Positions 1-7,062 of a DNA stretch of 32,888 nucleotides are shown piece after piece. A program made the position numbers and the translations under genes. The notes below the pieces were generated by a model that was not told where the DNA came from, searched no databases, and saw nothing but the letters and a program-made list of their open reading frames with translations. Source of the DNA: Candidatus Gastranaerophilales bacterium (GTDB lineage Bacteria; Cyanobacteriota; Vampirovibrionia; Gastranaerophilales; Gastranaerophilaceae); assembly GCA_905236205.1 (NCBI GenBank), contig CAJOPF010000107.1, positions 1-32,888 of the forward strand, read 5' to 3'. Within the stretch, counting starts at the first letter, position 1; the number at the start of each line of letters is the position of its first letter.

Positions 1-921
1 ACTTAATGTTTTTGCTATCATTTCTTTCATCTTATTGCGCTCTGTCTTTGGACTTTTTATTTCGCACAATGCACCGTATCTCATTAGTCTGTGCAAAAGT
101 TTATTTTTATCTTCAATTTTATTCATAACCGTAAGCTCGTCTTCATTGTATTGTACTGTTTCATCTGCTCTTGGTTTATATCTTTTTGCAAGTTTATCCG
201 TTAATTTGAATACCGTGCTGCTTGATAAACTGTGTATTCTGCTATCCGAACATTTCGACGGCATTTGTGTTATTTTTATAATTTGTTTTGAATTAAATTC
301 AACAAAATTGTTTAGCGATGCTGAGTATGAATATAAGTATACTTGGTTATCTTCAAATTTTACTTCTATCGGCTCACAGATTACTTTGCAACTCTCTCCA
401 TACATATCTTTGTATTCGATATTTATTTTCAAGTTGTCTTTGCAATATTTTTCGTATTCTTCAATAGTTTTTGCCTGATTTTCAGTCGGTATATTAAATT
501 TTATTTTTTGTATCTCTTGTTTTATGTTAAGTTCATCTTCTGGGGTGATTATACTTGTCATTTTTATTGAATAGATTAACTTTCTTATATTTTCAAAAAT
601 ATCTTGTTTCGGTAATTGATTTATAATTTCTTCCATCAATAAAACAGCTTTAATATTATTGGAATTAAACGGTATTTTGAATGGCAAATCTTTTACGAGA
701 TATTTGCAATTCTTTCTTGAAATTTTTATTCCCGCAAATTTCAAGGTTGCAATATATTTGTAAATAACACCTTTTGAAAGAGGCTTCCCACTGTTTAAAT
801 CCAATGTTTCCAAATGTTTCATAATATCGGTTACGCTTGCAGGCTGATGCATTAAGTATTTAAGCGTTTCAAATACTCTGTATGCAGCTATTGTTGTATT
901 ATCGGTGTTATATCTGCTCAT
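1..921 (-). CDS. WYL-type transcriptional regulator, second of a tandem pair (C-terminus cut by window edge)
   Basis: An open frame runs from an ATG at 921 to the window edge with no stop: 307 codons are visible and the C-terminus is missing. It starts MSRYNTDNTTIAAYRVFETL. Residues about 10-75 look like a winged helix-turn-helix (MHQPASVTDIMKHL, then GVIYKYIATLKFAGI as the recognition part). Residues about 165-215 have the WYL-like pattern of alternating strands (CEPIEVKFEDNQVYLYSYSA). A GAGGT Shine-Dalgarno lies about 8 bases before the ATG. The start overlaps the 3' end of the neighbouring WYL gene by 14 bases, so the two are probably translationally coupled and act together, as tandem WYL proteins such as PafB/PafC do. 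Target and ligand cannot be read from sequence. Family fairly sure; function unknown. Confidence 0.75.
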   Translation of the reverse strand, partial: MSRYNTDNTTIAAYRVFETLKYLMHQPASVTDIMKHLETLDLNSGKPLSKGVIYKYIATLKFAGIKISRKNCKYLVKDLPFKIPFNSNNIKAVLLMEEIINQLPKQDIFENIRKLIYSIKMTSIITPEDELNIKQEIQKIKFNIPTENQAKTIEEYEKYCKDNLKINIEYKDMYGESCKVICEPIEVKFEDNQVYLYSYSASLNNFVEFNSKQIIKITQMPSKCSDSRIHSLSSSTVFKLTDKLAKRYKPRADETVQYNEDELTVMNKIEDKNKLLHRLMRYGALCEIKSPKTERNKMKEMIAKTLS

Positions 922-1855
922 GCGAATATACCTCATACATTTGTTTTAATGTGTTTATGGTGTAATTACGAACACTTTCGGGTGATATTACCGTACAATT
1001 AGGACCGTATTCAAGTATTCTTTGGTTTAGTTTGAAGAAATCAAAAGATGTTATTTGTACTACAATTTTATCCGTATATTTTTCTATTATCTTTTCATCA
1101 GGTTTTTCTTTAAAATATAACATTGCCTCATTTTTAAGCTCACAAATAACTTTTATTTCATTATCGTTTGCCAAGTCTTTTTCTGTGTGAATAATTATCG
1201 GTGAAATTATGTTAGAAACAGGCAGAAACGAATATTTGTTGTAGGTCAGGTTATATCCGTTCAGGTAAAGTTTTTCGCTTCTGAAATTCATATAGCAATG
1301 TTTAAAGGTATATTTTATTTTCCCCGATGTCGGTGAATTGTAGTCAAAAGATATTGTATGACCTGTATTTTCGGCTTGTAAAAGTGATTTTAAAAGGTCT
1401 TTGTCTATGTCTTTAAGTTTCGAAAGCCCTCTTAATTTTTCGCTGTTTTCTTCGTTTGTATTATATGCTGAAAGAAAATTAAAAAATTCTTCAAAATATA
1501 TCAAGTCCGAAATCTTTAGACTTGTGTATATTTGTTTGTATAATTTAAAAATTGCTTTTACTGTCGCATTATCAACAGTAATTTCAAAAGGATGAGATAA
1601 TATTTTGTATTTGAATTGATTTGTTTTATCTGCACGTGTTATCTCGCAACCTGCCTGACGAAGTGCGTTTAGGTCATTTCTTAGTGTATCTGCAGAAAAA
1701 GTTTCTTTTGGGTAATTATTTTTTTCAAAATATTCGTTTATTTCTTCTGCTGTTATTGGTGATTTTAAAAGCAGAGAAAATATTACAAGCAGTCTTACAC
1801 CTGTTAAATTTATTTCTGTCGGTTTTATTGATTCAAGATTTAATGAATTTAGCAT
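908..1855 (-). CDS. HTH/WYL-domain transcriptional regulator
   Basis: This 315-residue protein has an N-terminal winged HTH (about residues 18-85; FSADTLRNDLNALRQAGCEI is the recognition region), a central WYL-like domain (about 160-235, with CYMNFRSEKLYLNGYN) and a C-terminal extension resembling the WCX part of the family. WYL proteins are usually DNA-binding regulators that sense nucleic acid or small ligands, often in DNA damage or phage-defence settings. No defence gene is visible here. It is the first gene of a two-gene unit whose second member is a shorter-range relative. A TATAAT (minus strand, 1883-1878) lies about 22 bases upstream of the ATG and no good Shine-Dalgarno is visible. 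The divergent neighbour is spmA, 107 bases away. Confidence 0.82.
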   Translation of the reverse strand: MLNSLNLESIKPTEINLTGVRLLVIFSLLLKSPITAEEINEYFEKNNYPKETFSADTLRNDLNALRQAGCEITRADKTNQFKYKILSHPFEITVDNATVKAIFKLYKQIYTSLKISDLIYFEEFFNFLSAYNTNEENSEKLRGLSKLKDIDKDLLKSLLQAENTGHTISFDYNSPTSGKIKYTFKHCYMNFRSEKLYLNGYNLTYNKYSFLPVSNIISPIIIHTEKDLANDNEIKVICELKNEAMLYFKEKPDEKIIEKYTDKIVVQITSFDFFKLNQRILEYGPNCTVISPESVRNYTINTLKQMYEVYSHEQI

Positions 1856-1927
1856 AAATTTAACCCATATATATTTTATTATAAATTGTTATTTATATCT
1901 GCAAATTTTTTAATTTTCTTTAAGTAT

Positions 1928-1956
1928 TTGGAGTTTTGTTTCATTGATGCTTTAAT
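1928..1956 (+). promoter_or_regulatory. Predicted leaderless promoter of spmA
   Basis: TTGGAG (1928-1933), a 17-base spacer and TTTAAT (1951-1956), preceded by TG at 1948-1949 (extended -10). Six bases separate the -10 from ATG at 1963, so the usual start point falls on the A of ATG. No Shine-Dalgarno fits; the GGAG at 1930 is inside the -35 and about 30 bases away. Prediction only. Confidence 0.5.
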
Positions 1957-1962
1957 TAAAAC

Positions 1963-2544
1963 ATGAATTATATATTTTATTTTTTAATAGTTTTTTCAAT
2001 AATTTTTTCCGCTTTTAACGGAAAATTGCAGGACGTAGTAAATGCAATTTTATCTGGTGCTGATTTGTCGGTAAAAGTGGCATTTTCGCTTATAGGTATA
2101 ATGGCTTTTTGGCTCGGAATTATGCGTATTGCAGAAAAAGCAGGTGTTGTCGATATGTTTACGAAATTAGTAAAACCTGTTGCAAGATGGCTATTTAATG
2201 ATATTCCTTCTGACAGCAAGGCTATTGGTGATATTGCAATGAATTTTTCCGCAAATGCTTTGGGCTTAACAAATGCGGCAACTCCTATCGGGTTAAAAGC
2301 GATGAAAGAATTGCAGGAAATAAATAAAGACAAGAGTTCTGCTTCAAATGCCATGTGTATGTTTTTGGCGATGAATACAGCAGGTTTTCAAATTATTCCT
2401 GCAACTGTTATTGCCGTATTGGTCGGTATCGGTTATAAACATCCGACAGAAATAATACTTCCTACACTGATTGTTACCGGATGTGCTTTTATAGGAGCTA
2501 TTTTAACGGCTAAAATTCTGCAAAAATTCTGGAGGGCGCAATAA
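1963..2544 (+). CDS. spmA: Spore maturation protein A family (nucleoside-recognition/Gate domain) membrane protein
   Basis: A 193-residue, multi-span membrane protein, close to the usual SpmA length. It begins with a hydrophobic segment (residues 2-16) followed by the Gate-domain block: AFWLGIMRIAEKAG (about 47-60), a DIPSDSKAIGDIAMNFSANA segment (about 75-94) and ATPIGLKAMKELQ. In Bacillus, SpmA and SpmB are needed for spore core dehydration, but homologues occur widely in non-sporulating bacteria where their role is unclear. The gene overlaps spmB by one base (TAATG), so the two are co-translated and probably form one complex. The ATG was chosen because it follows a -10-like box by six bases. 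Nothing in the window indicates sporulation. Confidence 0.85.
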   Translation: MNYIFYFLIVFSIIFSAFNGKLQDVVNAILSGADLSVKVAFSLIGIMAFWLGIMRIAEKAGVVDMFTKLVKPVARWLFNDIPSDSKAIGDIAMNFSANALGLTNAATPIGLKAMKELQEINKDKSSASNAMCMFLAMNTAGFQIIPATVIAVLVGIGYKHPTEIILPTLIVTGCAFIGAILTAKILQKFWRAQ

Positions 2545-3083
2545 TGAATTTTCAAAGTTGTGTTAATCTGGTTTCTGTTTGGATTTTACCGATATTACTT
2601 ATTTTTATTTTGACAGTTGCGCTGTTTAAAAAAGTTCCTATTTATGAATCATTTGTTGAAGGTGCAAAAGACGGGTTTAGTGTTTCAGTAAATATTATTC
2701 CGTATCTTGTTGCAATTATTGTTGGTATTTCAATGTTAAGAGCATCAGGTTTTATTGATTCGTGCGGTAATTTAATAAGCGGCTTTTTGAATTCCGTTAA
2801 TGTTCCCGTAGATGTATTGCCTGTAATGATAGTTCGTTCATTATCTGGTTCGGCGGCTTTAGGTATTTTTTCAGATATTGCAAATAATTTTGGACCTGAC
2901 AGTTATGCAACAAAACTGGCTGCTATAATTGTCGGCAGCTCTGAAACCACCTTTTACGTTCTTGCCGTATATTTTGGCTCCGTAGGTATTTCTAAAGTTC
3001 GTTATGCAATGATAACAGGAATTTTGGCGGATATTATCGGTATTGTGGCAGCAGTAGCGGTTGCTCATCAATTTTTCTTGTAG
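2544..3083 (+). CDS. spmB: Spore maturation protein B family membrane protein
   Basis: A 179-residue membrane protein, the expected size for SpmB. It shows the second Gate-domain half: VWILPILLIFILTVALFKKVPIYESFVEGAKDGF (about 11-45, split here only as a description), IIPYLVAIIVGISMLRASG and VRSLSGSAALGIFSDI, then GSSETTFYVLAVYFGSVG near residue 130, a hallmark stretch of the family. It starts inside the spmA stop (TAATG at 2542-2546), with GGAGG at 2531-2535 as ribosome binding site. Its last 50 bases are antisense to the zinc-ribbon gene on the other strand. It probably acts with SpmA in the inner membrane; the substrate is unknown. Confidence 0.85.
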   Translation: MNFQSCVNLVSVWILPILLIFILTVALFKKVPIYESFVEGAKDGFSVSVNIIPYLVAIIVGISMLRASGFIDSCGNLISGFLNSVNVPVDVLPVMIVRSLSGSAALGIFSDIANNFGPDSYATKLAAIIVGSSETTFYVLAVYFGSVGISKVRYAMITGILADIIGIVAAVAVAHQFFL

Positions 3084-3426
3084 TATCAACCCAGCATTGT
3101 GTAATACTGCGTTTTGGAGCGGATTGTGATTCTTTTCTGACTAATGCTGCGTAATTGATATTTATAAAATCAATAGTATCCAATTTCTCTACCTCATATT
3201 CATCGCTTCCGCAATTGTGGCAGAAGTTTCCTACCGGAACGACTTTGCCGTTTTTAACGATTGCTTTTTGTTTTATACCGCAGCAAGAACATTTTACTAT
3301 GTACCATTGATTTTCTATCAATGCGCCGCAGTCAGGGCAGTATTCAAAATCTCTGTTTAAGCCAACATGTTCGTGAGTGCAAGTTTTATTTTGTGAAAAC
3401 AACATAGCAAGAATTTTTAAAACCAT
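3034..3426 (-). CDS. Small zinc-ribbon protein of unknown function
   Basis: A 130-residue protein with three Cys-rich knuckles: CPDCG (about 30-34), CSCCG (about 50-54) and CHNCG (about 73-77), plus an isolated Cys and His near residue 16-19. This is the pattern of a double zinc ribbon, typical of nucleic-acid or protein-binding accessory factors. I do not recognise a specific family. The start at 3426 is supported by GAGGT at 3431-3435. The C-terminal tail (after about residue 110) is encoded antisense to the last 50 bases of spmB and may be a stop-loss extension. Its promoter overlaps a perfect inverted repeat, so it is probably a regulated single-gene unit. Confidence 0.65.
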   Translation of the reverse strand: MVLKILAMLFSQNKTCTHEHVGLNRDFEYCPDCGALIENQWYIVKCSCCGIKQKAIVKNGKVVPVGNFCHNCGSDEYEVEKLDTIDFININYAALVRKESQSAPKRSITQCWVDTTRKIDEQPLLLPQYR

Positions 3427-3452
3427 ATTTACCTCGATTGCATTTTGAAGAT

Positions 3453-3478
3453 ATAAATTACATGTAGATGTAATTTAT
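3453..3478. promoter_or_regulatory. Perfect 11-bp dyad, candidate operator of the zinc-ribbon gene
   Basis: ATAAATTACAT (3453-3463), a 4-base centre GTAG, and ATGTAATTTAT (3468-3478) form a perfect inverted repeat. On the minus strand it starts within the -10 (3476-3481) of the zinc-ribbon gene and covers the expected start point, which is where a repressor would sit. There is no U-run after the 3' arm on either strand, so a terminator is unlikely. Confidence 0.55.
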
Positions 3479-3503
3479 TTAATGAGGTTTTTTATAAAGT
3501 CAA
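3476..3503 (-). promoter_or_regulatory. Predicted promoter of the zinc-ribbon gene
   Basis: On the minus strand TTGACT (3503-3498), 16 bases, TAAATA (3481-3476). The five-of-six -35 match is good. Transcription would start near 3469, inside the dyad at 3453-3478, leaving a leader of about 43 bases with a GAGGT ribosome binding site. Confidence 0.5.
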
Positions 3504-3528
3504 CATTTCGGTAAAAATATTTAAAAAA

Positions 3529-4344
3529 TTAGCGACCTTTTTTGGTTGTTATTATCATGAATGATTTAAGTCTTCTTCCTGTGTCTTCACCAAAGCCTTG
3601 AGTTGAAGTTATATTTAATTTTTTGTAATTCAATGAAGTTGAACTTCCGCCATCAAATGCCATAGCATATTGCAGACCTAAACCTTTACATATATCTCTG
3701 GCTTCAAATATATTCTTCGGATTTTTGTTTGTAATAATTAAGATATGCATATCATCATCTTTTATTCCGACGATGGTTCTTGCTGTTCGGTCAAGAACAG
3801 ATGCAGACTGTCTTATAATATTACCGTTTTCATCTTCAAGTATAAAAAATTCTTCTTCCAATTTTAATTCAGGTAATAATTGAGGTCCGCCTTGAGCGGA
3901 GGTTACGATATTACAAGCAAATTCTACCGGTGTATTGTGTGGCACTATTGAATATTTTAATTTTTTGTCGCACTCTGTTATTCTAAATTCGGATCTGTTT
4001 AAGATTTTGCTTAAGTTATTTCTTAACAGCGGATTTGTATACAGATTTTCGTTAAGATAAGGGTCTTCTGCTGTTATACCGTTTGTTACTATATAAGAAA
4101 TTGTTTTTTGGTTATTAGGATCAAAAAATCCTGCATTGATAGTTAATTTCGAGTTTGTTAATTCATGAATATCTTTATTTGTTTTTAAATTTGAGCTTGA
4201 AATAAATTGAATATGTTTTTTCATTCTGTTTCCGCTGATAACAATATGATATATACCGTTATCTTCATCTACACTAATTGCTCTTGCCTGAACGGGAGAA
4301 GTTAAAAACAAAATGCTTATCATTAAAATAAATATTTTTTTCAT
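3529..4344 (-). CDS. Secreted phosphodiester glycosidase (NAGPA domain) family protein
   Basis: About 271 residues from the chosen ATG at 4344. An upstream in-frame ATG at 4374 exists, but AAGGA lies 8 bases before the 4344 ATG and the protein then begins with a clean signal peptide (MKKIFILMISILFLTSPVQA). The NAGPA fold is shown by INAGFFDPNNQ (about 79-89), SAQGGPQLLPE, DRTARTIVGI and the signature FDGGSSTSLNYK near residue 230. Family members cleave GlcNAc- or sugar-phosphodiester bonds in envelope polymers. The start lies one base after the stop of the lptF/G-type gene, so it is the last gene of the LPS-export operon, suggesting a role in the periplasm on envelope glycans. The substrate is inference. 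Confidence 0.8.
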   Translation of the reverse strand: MKKIFILMISILFLTSPVQARAISVDEDNGIYHIVISGNRMKKHIQFISSSNLKTNKDIHELTNSKLTINAGFFDPNNQKTISYIVTNGITAEDPYLNENLYTNPLLRNNLSKILNRSEFRITECDKKLKYSIVPHNTPVEFACNIVTSAQGGPQLLPELKLEEEFFILEDENGNIIRQSASVLDRTARTIVGIKDDDMHILIITNKNPKNIFEARDICKGLGLQYAMAFDGGSSTSLNYKKLNITSTQGFGEDTGRRLKSFMIITTKKGR

Positions 4345-4345
4345 A

Positions 4346-5464
4346 TTACAAGTCCTTACTTTTATAAAATGCATATATTGCGCCCATGAACGCTAATGGA
4401 GGAGTAATTGCCGTTATAAACGGATGTAAGACTCCTTTTTCCGCCAGTAAATCAAAAAACGGTAATGTTATGTAGTATACAAAAATTGTTCCTATGGCAA
4501 TCGTAAAACCTATCAGGCGTTGTTCTCTCGGTTTGCTGAAACCTAACAAACATCCCATAATTGCAAGTAATACACAAACAAACGGATGTAGAAAACGTTG
4601 AAAATACTTATTTAGCATATAATGGTATTCTTCATCCATTGATTCACGTTTTAACAAATTTATGTATTTCCTTAAGTCGGAATTTGTAATTTCTCTTTCT
4701 TTTTTTACAGAATATGCCATTAGCATATTTACGTCAGAAGCAATACTACCTTTAAGTATTTTTTTTGTTTTCATTTTGTCTATACTTACAAAAACACCAT
4801 TGTTTGATATTTTATATTGTACTACATTGTAGAGTTTCCAGTAATTGTTGTGTGTAACGCCTTTTTGAGCAATATAAATTCTGTACAAACCATGTATATC
4901 GTCATAGATTTTTCGAGAAAAATCCAATACAATAATGTTATTCATTCTGTTTTTTCTGAAATTTGAAACAATTATTGCTTGTATAGGTTGATTTTGTGAG
5001 TCTTTTCTTGTGTACATGTATTGAATGTTAGGATATCTTCCGCCTTCAATTTCGTGTAATTGAGTTTCAGCAAGCGGAATCAATTTATCGTATGTAATAA
5101 AGCAAAGTACGGTAAATACGAGGCTCAAACACACTATTGGCGCAATAATTCTGCCGAATGACATACCAATGGCTCTAAATATTGTCAGTTCGCTGTCTTT
5201 ACTTAATTTATCGAAAGTGAACAGTGTACCCAGCAACAATCCTACAGGAAACGCCTTACCTAAAATCTTAGGGAGTTGAAGAAATAATATTAAAAATGCT
5301 TCTCTTATTGTATGTTGCCCTTCGAGAGTTTCTTTTATTGTATTTAAAAGCATTTCAGGAGCAATCCAAACTATTGTAAAAAGCAATATAGCCCCGATGG
5401 TCGCAAATAGAACCTGCTTTAAAATATATTTGTCGTATATTGTGATTTTGAATTTTGAAAGCAT
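4346..5464 (-). CDS. LptF/LptG (YjgP/YjgQ) family LPS export permease
   Basis: A 372-residue permease with the family layout: three N-terminal membrane helices (about 12-35, 55-80, 95-125), a large periplasmic beta-jellyroll-like region (about 125-280) and three C-terminal helices (about 290-365). The first segment, YDKYILKQVLFATIGAILLF, and KAFPVGLLLGTLFTFDKLSKDSEL are typical of LptF/LptG. It would pair with LptB to lift lipopolysaccharide or a related glycolipid from the inner membrane to the periplasmic bridge. Only one permease is present here; E. coli uses an F/G heterodimer, so this one may form a homodimer or have a partner elsewhere. The start overlaps the lptB stop by one base (TAATG). 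Confidence 0.88.
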   Translation of the reverse strand: MLSKFKITIYDKYILKQVLFATIGAILLFTIVWIAPEMLLNTIKETLEGQHTIREAFLILFLQLPKILGKAFPVGLLLGTLFTFDKLSKDSELTIFRAIGMSFGRIIAPIVCLSLVFTVLCFITYDKLIPLAETQLHEIEGGRYPNIQYMYTRKDSQNQPIQAIIVSNFRKNRMNNIIVLDFSRKIYDDIHGLYRIYIAQKGVTHNNYWKLYNVVQYKISNNGVFVSIDKMKTKKILKGSIASDVNMLMAYSVKKEREITNSDLRKYINLLKRESMDEEYHYMLNKYFQRFLHPFVCVLLAIMGCLLGFSKPREQRLIGFTIAIGTIFVYYITLPFFDLLAEKGVLHPFITAITPPLAFMGAIYAFYKSKDL

Positions 5465-6189
5465 TATAATTGGAAATCCTTTCCAAGATAAAATTCCTTA
5501 GCCACAGGATCGTTTGCAACTTCTTCACTTTTACCTTGAATTTTTATTTTTCCGTCAAAAATTACATAAGCTCTGTCTGTAATAGATAAAGTTGCTTTTG
5601 GATTGTGGTCGGTAATCAAAACACCAATACCTTTGTCATCTGAAAGTTTTCTTATATTTTCTTTAATTTCTCCGATTGCAATAGGGTCAATACCTGTAAA
5701 AGGCTCGTCAAGCAGTATAAAATCAGGACTTGCAGCCAATGCTCTTGCAAGTTCTACACGTCGTCTTTCTCCGCCTGATAATGAAATTGCGGTTTCTCCG
5801 CGTAGTTTTGTTACACCGAATTCATCTAACAATTCTTCCAGCTTATCTTTCTTTTCGTCAACAGTAAGCTTGTCATTCATTTCCAATACGAGTTTTATAT
5901 TTTCATCAACCGTAAGTTTTCTGAAAATAGAAGCTTCTTGCGGCAGATATCCGATTCCTGCTTTTGAACGTAAATTCATCGGCCATGCAGAAATATCTTC
6001 TCCATTTAACAGAACTTGTCCTTTGTTCGGTTTTACCAAACCTACAACCATGTAGAAAGTAGTTGTTTTTCCTGCTCCGTTTGGTCCCAGCAAGCATACA
6101 ACCTCACCTTTACTGACTTCAAATGAAACGTCATTAACTACACTTCTGTCGCCATATATTTTTACTAAATTTTTAGTTTCAATTCTCAT
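5464..6189 (-). CDS. lptB: LPS export ABC transporter ATP-binding protein LptB
   Basis: A full-length 241-residue ABC ATPase. Walker A GPNGAGKT at 35-42, Q-loop LPQE at 82-85, signature LSGGE at 137-141, Walker B ILLDEP at 158-163 and switch His195 (ITDHN) are all intact. The segment after the signature (ERRRVELARALA) and the DEPFTGIDPIAI block are characteristic of LptB rather than amino-acid importers. It powers extraction of LPS from the inner membrane with the LptF/G-type permease encoded next. AGGAAAATT precedes the ATG. The solute-binding lipoprotein gene ends 11 bases upstream, so the four genes from 6998 to 3529 read as one transcript. Confidence 0.95.
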   Translation of the reverse strand: MRIETKNLVKIYGDRSVVNDVSFEVSKGEVVCLLGPNGAGKTTTFYMVVGLVKPNKGQVLLNGEDISAWPMNLRSKAGIGYLPQEASIFRKLTVDENIKLVLEMNDKLTVDEKKDKLEELLDEFGVTKLRGETAISLSGGERRRVELARALAASPDFILLDEPFTGIDPIAIGEIKENIRKLSDDKGIGVLITDHNPKATLSITDRAYVIFDGKIKIQGKSEEVANDPVAKEFYLGKDFQL

Positions 6190-6200
6190 AATTTTCCTAT

Positions 6201-6998
6201 CTATTTTATTTCAGCAGGTTTAAACCATTTAGCTTTAAGTTTTGCCAATTCTCCGTTTGTTTTCATTAAATTGATTACGTTATTTACCGTTTCAATAGCT
6301 CTTACGCTTTCTGTACCTTTTCTAAAAGCTACACCGTATGGTTCCTGAGTGTATTTTTGAGGTAAAATTTTCACGCTAACATCGTTTATTGAATATCCGA
6401 TAAGAACGGTATCGTCGGAAGCAAAAGCTGTAATTTCATCTGCTTTTAGCGCATTATAAGCTTCCTGATATGTTTTATAACCTTGAATAGGCGATTCAGG
6501 AGCAACTGATTTTATACCGTCAATTGCAGTTGTTCCGAAAGTTACACCGACTTTTTTTCCGTTTATATCCGTAAATGATTTGATTTTATCGTTTCTTTTT
6601 ACTAATACTGTTTGTCCAGCGTAGTAATATGGTTCGGAAAAATCAACAATACTGTTTCTTGAATTTGTTATTGTTATTGTTGCAATCAGCATATCAGCTT
6701 TGCCTGAATTAAGCATGGAAATTCTGTTTGTTGGCTCAACAGTTACAAATTCTACCGCATTTTCATCTCTTAATATTGCTTTTGCAATATTTTTTGCTAT
6801 ATCAATTTCAAATCCCTGTTGGTTGCCGTCTGAGCCTCTATAGCTGAAGGGCTGAATGTTTTTTTCTACACCTACAACAAGTTTACCTCTTTGTTGTATA
6901 CTGTCGTACAAGTCCATAGGTTGCTGTTTTTTTCCGCAGCCAACGGCTATAATTGTAATTATACCTATCAATATAATATTTAATAAAAATCTTTTCAT
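6201..6998 (-). CDS. Amino-acid-type solute-binding lipoprotein (SBP family 3)
   Basis: A 265-residue periplasmic binding protein. The N-terminus is a lipoprotein signal (hydrophobic residues 5-20, then AVGC with Cys21). The family 3 binding fold is shown by GKLVVGVEKNIQPFSY (about 38-53), GFEIDIAKNIAKAI (about 62-75), ADMLIATITITNSRNSIVDFSEPYYYAG (about 105-132, described in parts) and KVGVTFGTTAIDGI. FDI-type and Arg-containing ligand contacts suggest an amino acid ligand. No cognate permease or ATPase is adjacent; LptB next door belongs to LPS export. It is either an orphan receptor or works with a transporter elsewhere. It heads the operon from a promoter only 9 bases upstream of the ATG. 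Confidence 0.87.
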   Translation of the reverse strand: MKRFLLNIILIGIITIIAVGCGKKQQPMDLYDSIQQRGKLVVGVEKNIQPFSYRGSDGNQQGFEIDIAKNIAKAILRDENAVEFVTVEPTNRISMLNSGKADMLIATITITNSRNSIVDFSEPYYYAGQTVLVKRNDKIKSFTDINGKKVGVTFGTTAIDGIKSVAPESPIQGYKTYQEAYNALKADEITAFASDDTVLIGYSINDVSVKILPQKYTQEPYGVAFRKGTESVRAIETVNNVINLMKTNGELAKLKAKWFKPAEIK

Positions 6999-7007
6999 AA
7001 TACTTTT

Positions 7008-7036
7008 AATTAACCATAAATATACTCTTTTGTAAA
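7008..7036 (-). promoter_or_regulatory. Predicted near-leaderless promoter of the solute-binding protein/lpt operon
   Basis: On the minus strand TTTACA (7036-7031), 17 bases, TTAATT (7013-7008) preceded by TGG (extended -10). Nine bases separate the -10 from ATG at 6998, giving a leader of about 3 bases. No Shine-Dalgarno is possible in that space. Confidence 0.5.
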
Positions 7037-7047
7037 TATTTTTGATG

Positions 7048-7053
7048 TATAAT
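7048..7053 (+). promoter_or_regulatory. Predicted -10 box of dxr, near-leaderless
   Basis: A consensus TATAAT ends 9 bases before the ATG at 7063. The -35 at 17-base spacing (7025-7030) is poor. No Shine-Dalgarno precedes 7063, and starting at 7042 or 7045 would place the start codon inside or before the -10 box. Confidence 0.45.
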
Positions 7054-7062
7054 GATTACGTT

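Noticed and set aside
35-570. Two plus-strand hydrophobic ORFs at the left edge
   Set aside because: They are antisense to the continuous minus-strand WYL-type frame (1-921), which has a proper start, ribosome binding site and domain pattern.
4345-4374. Upstream ATG for the phosphodiester glycosidase gene
   Set aside because: The ATG at 4344 has AAGGA at good spacing and gives a proper signal peptide; the longer form puts charged residues before it.
5603-6055. 150-codon plus-strand ORF antisense to lptB
   Set aside because: Ser-rich translation with no recognisable domain, lying fully within the well-supported lptB gene.
7042-7062. Upstream TTG/ATG start for dxr
   Set aside because: It would place the start codon before the TATAAT box and add residues before the conserved MKRKISIIGSTGSIG start.
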